A stretch of DNA of 64,000 nucleotides from Ewingella sp. CoE-038-23 (GCF_040419245.1 NZ_JAZHOH010000002.1:124001-188000), one strand, 5' to 3'; counted from the stretch's first letter, positions 1-9,308 are shown. The notes: generated from the sequence alone by a model not told the origin. A program made the numbers and translations.

Positions 1-500
1 TTGCGCAGGACCCGCTCAGCTCCTTCGACCCGCGCTATACCGTGGAGAAAATCATCGGCGAGAGCCTCGACGCAGCGGGCATTTTCGGCGCGGCCCGCCG
101 CCAGCGCGTGTTACAGCTTTTGGATGAAGTGCGCCTCGGCGAGCATTTTCTCCAGCGTTACCCGCGTGAACTCTCCGGCGGGCAGCGTCAGCGCGTGGCC
201 ATTGCTCGCGCCTTCGCGCCAAACCCTGCCTTGCTGGTGGCCGACGAGCCGGTCAGCGCGCTCGACGTTTCCGTGCAGGCGCAGGTGCTGGATCTGCTGG
301 CCGATATGCAGGCGGAGCATCACACCGCGCTGCTGTTTATTTCACACGACCTTGGCGTCATTCACCATCTCGCCGACCGCGTGCTGGTAATGAAAGACGG
401 CGCGGTGGTCGAAAGCGGCGATGTCAATCGGGTGTTTAACCATCCGCAGCACCGCTGGACTCAACAACTGCTGGCCGCGCTGCCCGGTCAGGCGGCCTAG
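1..500 (+). CDS. Peptide-type ABC transporter ATP-binding protein (3' part only)
   Basis: The gene enters from the left edge, read in the frame that starts at base 3; its Walker A region lies outside the window. What remains starts with a Q-loop (QDPLSSFDPR), then the ABC signature LSGGQRQR, Walker B (LLVADEP), D-loop SALD and the switch histidine in FISHDLG. The combination QDPxSSxxPR and SALDVSVQAQ is typical of the OppF/DppF branch, which powers import of peptides, nickel or related solutes at the inner membrane. The stop is at 498-500. A flavin monooxygenase starts 36 bp later on the same strand, so the transporter may import that enzyme's substrate; this is inference from position. Confidence 0.9.
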   Translation, partial: AQDPLSSFDPRYTVEKIIGESLDAAGIFGAARRQRVLQLLDEVRLGEHFLQRYPRELSGGQRQRVAIARAFAPNPALLVADEPVSALDVSVQAQVLDLLADMQAEHHTALLFISHDLGVIHHLADRVLVMKDGAVVESGDVNRVFNHPQHRWTQQLLAALPGQAA

Positions 501-536
501 CTCGAACAACATCAACCCAATATTGAGGAAAGCGTC

Positions 537-1889
537 ATGAGCAACAAGAGACAGTTACGTTTGGGGGCGATCATTCAGGGCGCGTCAGGGAATATGTCCG
601 CGTGGCGCCACCCGGACGCGGTGGCTGACGCCAGCATCAATATCCAGTTCTGCCAGCAGCTGGCGCAAAAGGCCGAACAGGGGAAATTTGATTTTCTGTT
701 TGTCGCCGATGGGCTGTATATCAATGAGAAGTCGATCCCGCACTTCCTCAACCGTTTTGAGCCTATCACCCTGCTGTCCGCGCTGGCGCTGGTGACGCAT
801 AAGATTGGTCTGGTGGCGACGCTTTCTACTTCTTACAGCGAGCCTTTTACCGTGGCGCGGCAGTTCGCTAGTCTGGATCACCTCAGCGGCGGCCGCGCGG
901 GCTGGAATGTGGTGACTTCGCCACTGGAAGGCTCGGCCAAGAACTTCTCGCGGGATAAGCACCCTGAGCACGACGAGCGTTATCGCATCGCCAGTGAATA
1001 TGTCAGCGTGGTCAAAGGCTTGTGGGATTCTTGGGAAGGCGATGCTTTCGTGCGCGACAAGGCCAGGGGGCAATTCTTTACGCCGGAGAAGCTACACACC
1101 TTGAACCATCAAGGTAAATACTTCTCGGTGCAGGGGCCGCTCAACGTCGGGCGCTCGCCGCAGGGCCAGCCGGTGGTGTTTCAGGCCGGAGCCTCCGAGC
1201 AGGGCAAAGCCTTTGCCGCCGAGGCCGCCGACGCGATTTATACCCGTCAGGCCACGCCGGAGCTGGCCCGCGAATTCTATCAGGACGTCAAACGCCAGCT
1301 GGTTGAAAACGGCCGTGACGCCGATGATATCCGTATCTTCCAAGGCATCAGCGTGATTATTGGTGACAGCGTCACCGACGCCGAGCAGAAATATCAGCAA
1401 ACGGCCCAGCTAGTCACCGCCGATAAGGCGCTGGAGTACCTAGGGCGCTACTTCGAGCATTATGATTTTAGCCAACATCCGTTGGATGAGCCTTTCCCGG
1501 ACATTGGTGATTTGGGCCAAAACAGCTTCCGCAGCACCACGGACTCTATCAAGCGTGACGCCAAAGCGCGCGGATTGACGCTGCGTCAGGTGGCTTTGGA
1601 AGCCGCCACCCCGCGCCCGACCTTTATTGGCAGCGCCAGCGACGTGGCCGATGGTCTACAACACTGGTTTACCAGTGGCGCGACGGACGGGTTTATCGTT
1701 CGCGGCGGCACGCCAACGGCTTTCGACGATTTTGTCGAGCAGGTGATCCCACTCTTGCAGCAGCGAGGCTTATACCGCACGGAGTATGAAGGAGAGACGC
1801 TGCGCGAGAATTTGGGCCTGCGTGAGCCGGAAAACCAATTTGCCGCAAAGCCGGAGGCTGAAGTTCGCCAACTGGCGACGGTGAAATAG
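537..1889 (+). CDS. LLM-class flavin-dependent monooxygenase (NtaA/SnaA/DszA family)
   Basis: 450 residues, the usual length for the NtaA/SnaA/SoxA/DszA branch of luciferase-like monooxygenases, which use reduced FMN from a partner reductase to oxidise small organic, often sulfur- or nitrogen-containing, compounds. The family block [19 protein letters not shown] followed by [10 protein letters not shown] lies near residues 100-125. The ATG at 537 follows a GAGGAAA ribosome site. It lies just behind an ABC ATPase gene, a common arrangement in scavenging operons for alternative sulfur or nitrogen sources. The actual substrate cannot be read from the sequence, and no flavin reductase gene is visible here. 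Confidence 0.9.
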   Translation: MSNKRQLRLGAIIQGASGNMSAWRHPDAVADASINIQFCQQLAQKAEQGKFDFLFVADGLYINEKSIPHFLNRFEPITLLSALALVTHKIGLVATLSTSYSEPFTVARQFASLDHLSGGRAGWNVVTSPLEGSAKNFSRDKHPEHDERYRIASEYVSVVKGLWDSWEGDAFVRDKARGQFFTPEKLHTLNHQGKYFSVQGPLNVGRSPQGQPVVFQAGASEQGKAFAAEAADAIYTRQATPELAREFYQDVKRQLVENGRDADDIRIFQGISVIIGDSVTDAEQKYQQTAQLVTADKALEYLGRYFEHYDFSQHPLDEPFPDIGDLGQNSFRSTTDSIKRDAKARGLTLRQVALEAATPRPTFIGSASDVADGLQHWFTSGATDGFIVRGGTPTAFDDFVEQVIPLLQQRGLYRTEYEGETLRENLGLREPENQFAAKPEAEVRQLATVK

Positions 1890-2137
1890 CCGCCAGTTGG
1901 CACATTTCAACCACCCCTGACCTGTAACCAACTGAAAATATCTTCGTTGAAGATGACGTGAATTGTGGCGGGAGTTTTCTTAACAACTAATTAGCAATTA
2001 AAGCTAAAGATCTAAACAAAAATGGGTGTCTATTGGAACGGTGCCGGTGAATAAATCAGAGTGGCCATCAACCTCTGTTTATTGACGACATGCTCTGACT
2101 AACCGATGTAGAACCTAACCTGATGAGGGGTAAGTCC

Positions 2138-2443
2138 ATGAAAGATTTAGTGAATGATATTATATCCATATTTAACCCCAAGACGGTTACGCCTGTTTTA
2201 GTTCGCACAGGATTATCGCATCGTGAAGTCGCGTCCTTGCAGGCCGTCGGCGTAGCAACGGTTTCTTGGGCAACGTCCATGGAAGAGCTGAATAGTGCAT
2301 TTGTTAAAAAGGCGTTAGACGCGGGTGCTGTCGGTTATCACATTACTAATGTGGAATCGCACAAACCGGGTAAGGAAGATCAACACGTCATGGCCGCCAC
2401 CGCGACCTTCTATCACATCAATCATAAAGCGGCCTATGGCTAA
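2138..2443 (+). CDS. Small DUF1471-like (YhcN-type) protein without signal peptide
   Basis: 101 residues when started at the ATG at 2138, which has GAGGGG seven bases upstream; the ATG at 2123 would lack a good site. The C-terminal half has the DUF1471 pattern: GVATVSW, a helix with FVKKALDAGAVGYHI, then a closing strand ATATFYH. In Enterobacteria this fold (BhsA, McbA, YhcN) usually follows a Sec signal and responds to stress. Here the first 30 residues are not a signal peptide, so a cytoplasmic protein is expected. It stands alone between a 248-bp gap and a strong terminator. Family assignment is by pattern only. Confidence 0.65.
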   Translation: MKDLVNDIISIFNPKTVTPVLVRTGLSHREVASLQAVGVATVSWATSMEELNSAFVKKALDAGAVGYHITNVESHKPGKEDQHVMAATATFYHINHKAAYG

Positions 2444-2469
2444 TGTTGCAGAACAGTGATGACGGAATT

Positions 2470-2511
2470 AAAAATGCCGCATTCCAGAAATGGCGTGCGG
2501 CATTTTTTTTG
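2470..2511 (+). terminator. Rho-independent terminator after the DUF1471-like gene
   Basis: An AAAATGCCGCA arm and a TGCGGCATTTT arm form a GC-centred stem followed by eight T residues. It lies 27 bp after the stop at 2443 and just before the 3' end of the convergent SDR gene. Confidence 0.85.
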
Positions 2512-2518
2512 CCCGGAT

Positions 2519-3490
2519 TTACCAGACGTAGCGCACGCCGGTGAGTTTCTCACTCAGCTGCCACAGCCGTTTGGCCGCCTCGGGGTCGATGGCCCATGAG
2601 CTTACGCCGATTTCTGCGCCGTCCTCGGCGGCCGGTGGAGCAATGTCTGCATCGTCACAGTAAACACCGCCTTTGCCCGCCAAACTTGGATGGGTGGCGC
2701 ACCACACCGAGGTTGCAGCGCCCTGCTCAACGGTTTTGAATCCCGCCTCTTCAGTGGTTTTTACCTCTCCATTCTCATTGAGTGCGCCGACGCGTTGATA
2801 ATCGCTCTTTTCCATATGGCGGGTTAACGCGGTAAAAATCGCGCCCGGGTGCAGGGAAAATGCGCGGATATTATGCGCCTCGCCGAGCTTATCCAGCTGT
2901 AAGGCAAAGAGTACGTTGGCGGTTTTCGACTGGCCGTAGGCCAGCCATTTGTCATACGGGCGCTGATTGAAGTTAGGATCGGCGAAATCCACCCCAGCAA
3001 AGCGATGCCCGCGTGAAGAGACGCAGACCACGCGCGCGCCGTTGGCATTTTTCAACGCGGGCAGCAGGCGCGCGGTGAGTTGATAGTGGCCGAGATGGTT
3101 GGTGGAAAACTGCCACTCGTTGCCCCGTGCGTCACGATGCAGCGGCGGTGCCATCACCCCCGCGCTGTTAATCAGAATATGCAGTGGGCGGCCCGTTGCG
3201 AGGAAACGCTCGGCGAAAGCGTCAATAGACGCGGGGTCCATCAGGTCTAAGAAGTCCGTTTCAACATTGGGAATGCCTTTTAGCGCCTCTTTAGCCTTTT
3301 CCACATCACGGGTGGGAACGCGGACCTGCGCCCCGGCCTCGGCCAGAACGCGCACCGTTTCCAGCCCAATACCAGAATAGCCGCCAGTCACAATCGCATT
3401 TATGCCAGTGAGGCTGCGTTGGCCCAGCACCTCGCTGGCGGTAGAGTTTTTGTCGAATCCAGAATGCAGTGGTTGTTGTTGAGTGGTCAT
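2519..3490 (-). CDS. Short-chain dehydrogenase/reductase (retinol dehydrogenase-like)
   Basis: 323 residues from the ATG at 3490; the longer reading from 3559 adds a poorly supported N-terminus. A classical SDR: cofactor motif TGGYSGIG near residue 35, the NSAG strand, and the catalytic Tyr-Lys pair in YGQSKTANVL. Similarity is to the WW-domain oxidoreductase/retinol dehydrogenase-like branch common in bacteria. TRD after the second strand suggests NADP(H). The end of the gene faces the terminator after the DUF1471-like gene. The substrate is unknown. A methyltransferase follows upstream on the same strand with a 156-bp gap, so an operon is not certain. Confidence 0.88.
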   Translation of the reverse strand: MTTQQQPLHSGFDKNSTASEVLGQRSLTGINAIVTGGYSGIGLETVRVLAEAGAQVRVPTRDVEKAKEALKGIPNVETDFLDLMDPASIDAFAERFLATGRPLHILINSAGVMAPPLHRDARGNEWQFSTNHLGHYQLTARLLPALKNANGARVVCVSSRGHRFAGVDFADPNFNQRPYDKWLAYGQSKTANVLFALQLDKLGEAHNIRAFSLHPGAIFTALTRHMEKSDYQRVGALNENGEVKTTEEAGFKTVEQGAATSVWCATHPSLAGKGGVYCDDADIAPPAAEDGAEIGVSSWAIDPEAAKRLWQLSEKLTGVRYVW

Positions 3491-3646
3491 AGAGTCAGTT
3501 CCAATGTGGTTGAATCGCAAGACAACCCCGGGGTCATCGGTTAGCCGACAACCCATCATGCTGGATATTGCTCAGACTAGGAATGCATTAACGTCCCGAA
3601 TACTGTCGAGATCGTCTGATTATTGAAATGTGGCGAGCTATTTTAT

Positions 3647-4486
3647 TTATTCACCCAAATCCCACACCGACGCATGCGCATTTAACGGCGCGACGCCGCG
3701 GTCGGCGTAGTGCTTCAACTCGGCGATTTGGCTTTGGAAGAAGGCTTTGGTCTTGGCGTTCAGCTCTGCGCTGTTGGCGATCACCTGCTGGAGGTGGCGC
3801 AGCACGTGGCTCACTTCCCACTGACCGTCTTGCAGTTGGTGCTGCTCAAAGACTTGCTCCGACTGCTGCTTAATGCCCCGTGCGGCCATCATCGCGGCAA
3901 GGTCGTCGCGGGTGATCAGCGTGCGAATATTACAGTCGTCGTGGTGGGCAAACAGGTTGTACTGGTTCTGAATGTGCACTGCGTAAAGGTGAGCCATCTG
4001 GTTGACGTCGGTGACGCGCGTATCCCACTCGGCGTAGCAGAACCGCTTGGCGACGCGGCGGGCTTTTTCAATGATGCGCGCCAGCACGTCGAGGTTTTCG
4101 AAATACCAAGAGGAGTGCGCCACAATGACTTTATCAAAGTACTTAGGTGGAAATTCAACGGCGTCTGACAGGAAGTCCGTCTCGAGATGCACGCTGATTC
4201 GGCTGCCCACCGGCGAGGAAGTGAGCTTGTCGAGAGACTGTGCGAGGGTGTAAGGGCTGCCGTAGTCGCCGCTGGCGATATCCAGCGCCACTACCTGCCC
4301 GTCTTCGCCCACCAACTCCGCTAGCACGGCGGTGGTGTCGCCCTGCCCGCAGCCAATCTCAAGGATTCGCTCATTCGGTTTGATGGCCCAGAACTCCGCC
4401 AGATTCAGGCGATGACCAGTCTGAATCGTTTGAATTTTAGGGTTAGTAGAGTCTAACAGCATGGTGCTTAAGATCTTCTCTATCAT
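3647..4486 (-). CDS. Class I SAM-dependent methyltransferase
   Basis: 279 residues. Motif I is ILEIGCGQGDTT near residue 41, followed by the acidic ribose-binding end of strand 2 (VVALDIASGDYG) and motif II-like FDKVIVAHSSWYF. These mark a Rossmann-fold SAM methyltransferase for a small molecule; the substrate cannot be read. The start at 4486 is an ATG. The gene is divergent from the AraC-family gene that starts at 4614, 127 bp away, which suggests that regulator controls it. No close named relative is recognised. Confidence 0.85.
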   Translation of the reverse strand: MIEKILSTMLLDSTNPKIQTIQTGHRLNLAEFWAIKPNERILEIGCGQGDTTAVLAELVGEDGQVVALDIASGDYGSPYTLAQSLDKLTSSPVGSRISVHLETDFLSDAVEFPPKYFDKVIVAHSSWYFENLDVLARIIEKARRVAKRFCYAEWDTRVTDVNQMAHLYAVHIQNQYNLFAHHDDCNIRTLITRDDLAAMMAARGIKQQSEQVFEQHQLQDGQWEVSHVLRHLQQVIANSAELNAKTKAFFQSQIAELKHYADRGVAPLNAHASVWDLGE

Positions 4487-4613
4487 GCAGTGCGCCTGTG
4501 TGGTGGGAACAAAGGATGGAGGAATAAGCCATGAAAAGGTTATCCGTGCGGCGAGTATAGCTGATATCTTCCGTGCATTATGACGCCATTACGGCACTTC
4601 GCGGAGTCGACCC

Positions 4614-5525
4614 ATGGACCCACTTTCAGACGTACTTTCCCAACTCAGTGCCGACAAAGCTTATGTGGTCGGGCTGCGCACCGGCGGTGACTGGGGGATG
4701 CATTTCCCGCCTCCCGAAAACATCAAATTCAATGCCGTGGTCGAAGGCAGCTGTTGGCTAACAGTGGAAGGAGAATCCACCCCTATTCAGCTACAGCGGG
4801 GGGATTGCTTCATCCTGACCCGGCCGAGAGCCTTCACGCTGACCAGCGCCTTAGGGATGAAAACCGAAGATGCCGTGGCGCTGTTTCGCCAGTCGGTCAA
4901 AGGCATGTTGCACTACGGCGCTGAGCAGGACTTTTTTATGATTGGCGGGCGTTTTAATTACGGTCAGGAAGCCCGTTTATTGCTCGACAGCCTGCCTTCG
5001 GTGGCGGTAGTCAATGCCAGCACGGATTCGGCGCCGGTGCTGCGCTGGGCTCTTGAACTGTTGGCGCAAGAGGTATCCAGCCCGTCCCCCGGTGGTGCGA
5101 TGATGGCCCAGCAGTTGGGCAATATCATGTTGATTCAGGTGCTGCGCCAGTATCTGGGAAGGGAGCAGGACAGCCCGACGGGCTGGCTGTTTGCCCTTTC
5201 CGATTCAAGAGTCAACGCCGCGCTGGAGGCTATGCATGCTGAACCGGAAAAACGCTGGAGCGTGCAGCAATTGGCCGAGGTGGCCGGGGTTTCCCGTTCA
5301 ACTTTCGCCTTGAATTTCAAACAGAAAGTCGGCTTTGGGCCTTTAGAATATTTACTTCGCTGGCGGATGCAGTTGGCGAGTCGGCGCCTGGCCGCCAGCG
5401 ATGTGACAGTTTCTGTCGTGGCGCAGTCGCTGGGATATGAGTCGGACAGTGCTTTTAGTAATGCGTTTAAGCGAGTGATGCTCTGTTCGCCGCGCGAATA
5501 CCGCGAGCGTCAGCGGGGCCAGTGA
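4614..5525 (+). CDS. AraC-family regulator with N-terminal cupin domain (copy 1)
   Basis: 303 residues. The N-terminal half is a cupin of the AraC-binding-like type (DPLSDVLSQL, then NAVVEGSCWLTVEG and QLQRGDCFIL), and the C-terminal third holds two helix-turn-helix motifs (WSVQQLAEVAGVSRSTFALNFK and VVAQSLGYESDSAFSNAFKR). It closely resembles the AraC gene at 11666-12562: both begin DPLSELL-like and share the same domain order, so they are paralogues. It is divergent from the methyltransferase at 3647-4486, its likely target. In this branch the regulator often senses a small electrophile or aldehyde through the cupin; that role is inference. Confidence 0.9.
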   Translation: MDPLSDVLSQLSADKAYVVGLRTGGDWGMHFPPPENIKFNAVVEGSCWLTVEGESTPIQLQRGDCFILTRPRAFTLTSALGMKTEDAVALFRQSVKGMLHYGAEQDFFMIGGRFNYGQEARLLLDSLPSVAVVNASTDSAPVLRWALELLAQEVSSPSPGGAMMAQQLGNIMLIQVLRQYLGREQDSPTGWLFALSDSRVNAALEAMHAEPEKRWSVQQLAEVAGVSRSTFALNFKQKVGFGPLEYLLRWRMQLASRRLAASDVTVSVVAQSLGYESDSAFSNAFKRVMLCSPREYRERQRGQ

Positions 5526-5558
5526 TGGCCCCTGCTGAGAGCGTTTCGACGGAATAAC

Positions 5559-6527
5559 CTAGGCAATAGGAATGTAATATTCGCAGGTAATGCCATTTTC
5601 GCTGGCGGTGCGGGTGTACTTTTCCAAATCATGCCCGAGGCGGAACTGCAAATCTTGCGTCGGTAAAAACACCGAATACATATATAGAATGAAATCGTTA
5701 AGGCGATCCAACTCGTGGGTGTAGTCGAATTTCAAATAGCGACCCGCCGGGATCACTATCTGTTCCACTAGCTCGTCGCAATCCCCCTCTCGACTCTCTT
5801 CGCCGAGTTGGCGCGCCACGGTGTAGAGCATGTCCATGCCCATCACCGATTCCACTTCGTCACTGGCCCGGCAATCCGCCAAACCCCAAGCCGCACGGTC
5901 GAGGCAGGTCGGATCTTTCAGGTAGTGATGCATGGCGTCGCGGTGCACATGGTTTTTTGGATTGAATAACGCTTCAATCGGATAGCTGTGGCGCTGGGTT
6001 TTGCCGACAAATGACATCTCCGGCAGCTCGATAATTTCATAGCTCGGCGCAGGAAATTCGTCGATCAGCAGCGGCGCGGTGATGCCGCCCATATTCCACT
6101 CGGCGTTGCGGCGAAACACGGCGGGCGTCTCGGCAAAGTTCTTCTTAAAAGAGCGAGTGAAGGTCTGCTGCGAGTCATAAGAGTAGTAGAGCGAGATATC
6201 CAGAATCGGCATATTGGTCAGGCGCAGAGCAATGGCCGCCATGGTCAAACGGCGATCGCGGATGTATTTCCCCAAGGCATAGCCCGTTTTGCTTTTAAAC
6301 AGGCGTTGCAGATACCACGGCGAGTAGCCCGTTTTCTTCGAGGCTCTCTCCATGGTCAGACGGTCATTCAGATTAACTTCAATCCAGTACAGCAGCTCTT
6401 TGATCAGCTGGTCGTGGAAATCAGGTTTTTCGATGTTGTACAAATTGCGCTCCGAACTGTCCTGATGTTTAACGTGGATCCCAGGCTTTTCGCGCCGGAA
6501 ATCGACTCTATAATCGTCATCAATCAA
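5559..6527 (-). CDS. Rob/SoxS-type AraC regulator with GyrI-like effector domain
   Basis: 322 residues. Unlike most AraC proteins the DNA-binding part comes first (about residues 40-140: LTMERASKKTGYSPWYLQRLFK, then ISLYYSYDSQQTFTRSFKKNF), followed by a GyrI/Rob-like ligand domain. This is the layout of Rob, which switches on drug-efflux and stress genes after binding lipophilic ligands. The only in-frame start near the front is TTG at 6527, whose TTGA overlaps the stop of the upstream TetR gene, so translation is probably coupled. The first 40 residues precede the HTH and are not conserved in Rob itself. Not Rob proper by sequence. Confidence 0.85.
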   Translation of the reverse strand: MIDDDYRVDFRREKPGIHVKHQDSSERNLYNIEKPDFHDQLIKELLYWIEVNLNDRLTMERASKKTGYSPWYLQRLFKSKTGYALGKYIRDRRLTMAAIALRLTNMPILDISLYYSYDSQQTFTRSFKKNFAETPAVFRRNAEWNMGGITAPLLIDEFPAPSYEIIELPEMSFVGKTQRHSYPIEALFNPKNHVHRDAMHHYLKDPTCLDRAAWGLADCRASDEVESVMGMDMLYTVARQLGEESREGDCDELVEQIVIPAGRYLKFDYTHELDRLNDFILYMYSVFLPTQDLQFRLGHDLEKYTRTASENGITCEYYIPIA

Positions 6528-7207
6528 TGGGTGCTAGAAGGTAAAAACAACTCTTTTTCAATCGCGCGGTTTAAGTTGTAAGCCACTTTTTCCCGCGTTA
6601 AACCCAGCGACTCGAGGCGCGACATACCGTCGAAGCTGCTGGCTAAGCCAATTAGCCGCCAGGCAATGTCCTGCGCGTCATCCGTCGCCGTGAATTGACC
6701 GTTTTGTAGCCCGGAATGGATGACATTAGTGACTAGCCGATGCCAGTCGTAGAGTGAACCGGCGAAGGCGGCTTTCATCAGTTCATCTTGTTCGCTCAAC
6801 AGCATGGCTTCTCGCCACAGGCGGATGGCCTGTAGGTATCTTTCATGTTTCGCATCAATGAGATAGAGCTGTAGCCGTTCCAGCGCAGGCAGGTGACAGC
6901 TGGTGGCTTCCAGATCCCATTGCAGTTCACGCATCACCAGCGCATAGGCTTCTGCCCGCAGGGATGCCGCGCTGGAGAAGTGGTGATGCACCTGACCTGA
7001 GGCGGTGCTCGCTTCACACGCTACGCGTCTCACCGTGGTGGCGGCTAATCCTTCATCCAACGCCACGCGTGCGGCGGCCTGCAAAATGGCGGCCTGCCTG
7101 TCCTGTTTACAGAGATAAACCAAGAAATTACCCGTTTTAAAACTCGGTGGGGCAAGCATCATGCCAAAAGCTGGACGCCTGTTCAAGTTTTGAGAATGTT
7201 CGTTCAC
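6524..7207 (-). CDS. TetR-family transcriptional regulator
   Basis: Up to 227 residues. The TetR DNA-binding domain is clear: RQAAILQAAARVALDEGLAA, then TTVRRVACEASTASGQVHHHF. The C-terminal part is a helical ligand domain with no named subgroup recognised. The start is uncertain: GTG at 7207 gives the full length, while ATG codons at 7162 and 7159 sit closer to the HTH; none has a strong ribosome site. The stop overlaps the start of the Rob-like regulator gene, so two regulators of different families form one operon, an unusual pairing. The target is probably the operon itself or a nearby pump. Confidence 0.85.
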   Translation of the reverse strand: MNEHSQNLNRRPAFGMMLAPPSFKTGNFLVYLCKQDRQAAILQAAARVALDEGLAATTVRRVACEASTASGQVHHHFSSAASLRAEAYALVMRELQWDLEATSCHLPALERLQLYLIDAKHERYLQAIRLWREAMLLSEQDELMKAAFAGSLYDWHRLVTNVIHSGLQNGQFTATDDAQDIAWRLIGLASSFDGMSRLESLGLTREKVAYNLNRAIEKELFLPSSTH

Positions 7208-7229
7208 ATTCTGTCTTTGACGATAAATG

Positions 7230-7925
7230 CTATCTCTGAGGTTTCTTTGCCATCCAGCCGTGGATCAGCAAGGATTGGAAGAAGCGCTGCGGCAGTTCAA
7301 AGCCTGATTGGCTAATAAGGCGCTCGGTTTGCTCCGGGGCCAGTAACAACAGTCGTTGGCTAAGCTGGTTTCTGATTTCCAGCGGGTCGCGCTCGGTTTT
7401 GCTGGCTACAGAGTGCATGGCTGCCCAGCTAATGAGCTGGGCGTCAAAGCCTTCAGATGCCATATCTCCGGCGATTTCGGCGCAGATCATTCGCCCGCCC
7501 GCCGCCAGTTGGTCATTTACCTGCTGGTAAATACCCAAACGATCGGCGTCCTGAATAAAGTGGGCGACCAGCAGACACAGCGCAACGTCATAGTCGCCGC
7601 TCACCGGCACGTCGCCCAGATAACCTTCGATCAGAGTGCATCTTTCACTCAGCTCTTCGCGCTGCAACTTCTCTTGGCAGACTGCCAGCATATCTGGGGA
7701 AGGATCGACGCCGGTGAAGTGCCAACCCGCATGCTGCTTGGCGAGCCGGGTGATTTCAGACCCCGTCCCTACTCCCACGCAGAGAATTCGCGCCTTTTTC
7801 GGCAGGTCGCGCAGCAACACGGCAATCAACATATGCAGGTTATTGGCAATCTCATTCAGACTTTCATTATAGGCGTCGTACTGGCGTGAGAATTCGCCGT
7901 TGAAGATGTCATTGGTGTTGTTCAT
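7230..7925 (-). CDS. Class I SAM-dependent methyltransferase, partner of an Rrf2 regulator
   Basis: 231 residues with motif I ILCVGVGTGSEITRLA near residue 46, GVDPSPDML after strand 2 and DVALCLLVAHFI at motif IV, a typical small-molecule SAM methyltransferase. The ATG at 7925 overlaps the stop of the Rrf2 gene by four bases, so the two are co-translated. Rrf2/methyltransferase pairs occur in many proteobacteria, where the regulator represses the enzyme until a signal appears. The substrate is not identifiable. Confidence 0.88.
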   Translation of the reverse strand: MNNTNDIFNGEFSRQYDAYNESLNEIANNLHMLIAVLLRDLPKKARILCVGVGTGSEITRLAKQHAGWHFTGVDPSPDMLAVCQEKLQREELSERCTLIEGYLGDVPVSGDYDVALCLLVAHFIQDADRLGIYQQVNDQLAAGGRMICAEIAGDMASEGFDAQLISWAAMHSVASKTERDPLEIRNQLSQRLLLLAPEQTERLISQSGFELPQRFFQSLLIHGWMAKKPQR

Positions 7926-8389
7926 GCGGGATCCTTGGGTTGGCAGGCGTGCGTGGCTGACCGATGCGCGGCGAAGTGCTGATGAAAATCTTTGGAAAGC
8001 TCGGCCAGCGTGACTTCACCCAGCCGGGCGATCAGCAAGGCTTCGGCCTCGCGGCTGGCGGTATCTAATGCCTGATTGACCACCTGCTCGACCAGACAGC
8101 CGGGGGATTCGTGGCGATGGGTTAAGGCGATAAGCGCGGGCTCACCCACCGCGCGCCAGATTTCCGCCAAGGTGATCTGGTTGAGGTCGCAGGTTAAGGT
8201 CCAACCGCCGCCGTGCCCTTTCACCGAGCTGACATAGCCGCGTTCGCGCAGCCCCGCCATGGTGCGGCGGATCACCACCGGATGGGTGCCCATCATTTGT
8301 GCCAGCAACTCAGAGGTGACGGGCGTATTCTGTTCGGCCATGTGCAGCAAGAGGTGCAAGATGCCGGATAATTTACTGTCTCTTTTCAT
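7922..8389 (-). CDS. Rrf2-family transcriptional regulator
   Basis: 155 residues. The winged-helix pattern of Rrf2 is clear: LSGILHLLLHMAE, TSELLAQMMGTHPVVIRRTM and the wing GGGWTL. The three-Cys Fe-S cluster set of IscR or NsrR is absent. A single cysteine in the SPGCLVEQ loop matches the position used in YwnA/CymR-like members, so thiol-based or ligand sensing is possible but unproven. It is co-transcribed with the methyltransferase and a short AT-rich palindrome abuts its start codon, which fits autorepression. Confidence 0.88.
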   Translation of the reverse strand: MKRDSKLSGILHLLLHMAEQNTPVTSELLAQMMGTHPVVIRRTMAGLRERGYVSSVKGHGGGWTLTCDLNQITLAEIWRAVGEPALIALTHRHESPGCLVEQVVNQALDTASREAEALLIARLGEVTLAELSKDFHQHFAAHRSATHACQPKDPA

Positions 8390-8406
8390 GTAACTTATAA
8401 TATTAC
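8390..8406. promoter_or_regulatory. Possible Rrf2 operator next to the start codon
   Basis: The sequence has GTAA and TTAC ends nine bases apart within an AT-rich core, directly upstream of the Rrf2 start. Rrf2 proteins often bind AT-rich dyads overlapping their own promoter. Symmetry is only partial. Confidence 0.35.
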
Positions 8407-8541
8407 GTTTGCAGTGGCAGTCAATCCGGGCGACGTTAAATTTTTATTTCATAGAAACTTCTTCGGAGAACAAGATTGTTGCAGAACGGGAATACGGGCA
8501 GTATGGGCGCAGCCTTACACAATAATAAATAAGGGATTTCA

Positions 8542-9195
8542 ATGTTCCGCAAATCGACTCTGTTGACCTTACCTCTGCTGGCCGTGTCCGTTCTATTGTT
8601 AACGGGATGCCCTCCAGCACCCGACCTGACCCAGTGGCAGCGCCCAAATACGGATATTGACGGCGTGCGCGTTGCGATGGGGCAATGTGGCGTTAAGCTG
8701 CCTGGTTCCGACATTCCCAAGACCGACAATGAGTCAGTGCTTTATTATCAGTGCATGGAAAATCAAGGGTTTACCCGCAAAGACGGATTCAAAATTTGTA
8801 GTGTCCGCGTTTACCACGATACCCAAGCCTGCCGTGAGCAGGAGCAGGGAAAGCCTCTCAGCCAGAGCCAGCTCGACGCTCTGCCTTTTGTGGCTGACAG
8901 AGGCTTCCACCCAATGAGGCCTGATTACGCCGAAGTAAAGTCTTCCTTTATCACCTGGCGCAAGGCCGGGGCGTCGAAGCACTTCGACGAGCAGATTGAG
9001 AATGACAAGCTGGCCGAGTCGGTGATGTATCAATGCGGATATCCGCACCCTTTAGGCTCAGTCCCCAATGTGCCAACGCTGCGCAAAGCCGCGGGCATCC
9101 AGCAATGTATGCTGGATAAAGGCTTCGAGCCAAAAGGCGAATTGATGCTGGTGTGCCGCAATTACCCGCAGGTGAGCGGGTGTCAAAAATCTTAA
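8542..9195 (+). CDS. Cysteine-rich lipoprotein of unknown function
   Basis: 217 residues. A type II signal peptide ends in the lipobox LLTGC, with Cys at residue 23, so the protein is predicted to be lipid-anchored in the periplasm. Mature Pro-Pro at +2/+3 does not signal inner-membrane retention, so the outer membrane is likely. Two related halves each contain a QCG...P block and a QCM-x(5)-G block (GQCGVKLPG/YQCMENQGF and YQCGYPHPL/QQCMLDKGF), so this is a tandem duplication of a roughly 80-residue cysteine-bearing unit. No known function is recognised. It is monocistronic. Confidence 0.75.
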   Translation: MFRKSTLLTLPLLAVSVLLLTGCPPAPDLTQWQRPNTDIDGVRVAMGQCGVKLPGSDIPKTDNESVLYYQCMENQGFTRKDGFKICSVRVYHDTQACREQEQGKPLSQSQLDALPFVADRGFHPMRPDYAEVKSSFITWRKAGASKHFDEQIENDKLAESVMYQCGYPHPLGSVPNVPTLRKAAGIQQCMLDKGFEPKGELMLVCRNYPQVSGCQKS

Positions 9196-9308
9196 CTTGG
9201 CGTTGTGGCCATGGCTGTTAAATATTCATGGCTGCAATAGAGCGCGTACAGGTACAGAGGTGATGCAACCCGCGCCGAGCCATGCTATAACTCCCTCCTC
9301 GCGAAAAA

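Noticed and set aside
7356..7889. 177-codon plus-strand frame opposite the methyltransferase
   Set aside because: The methyltransferase motifs lie on the other strand; this frame shows no motif and no ribosome site.
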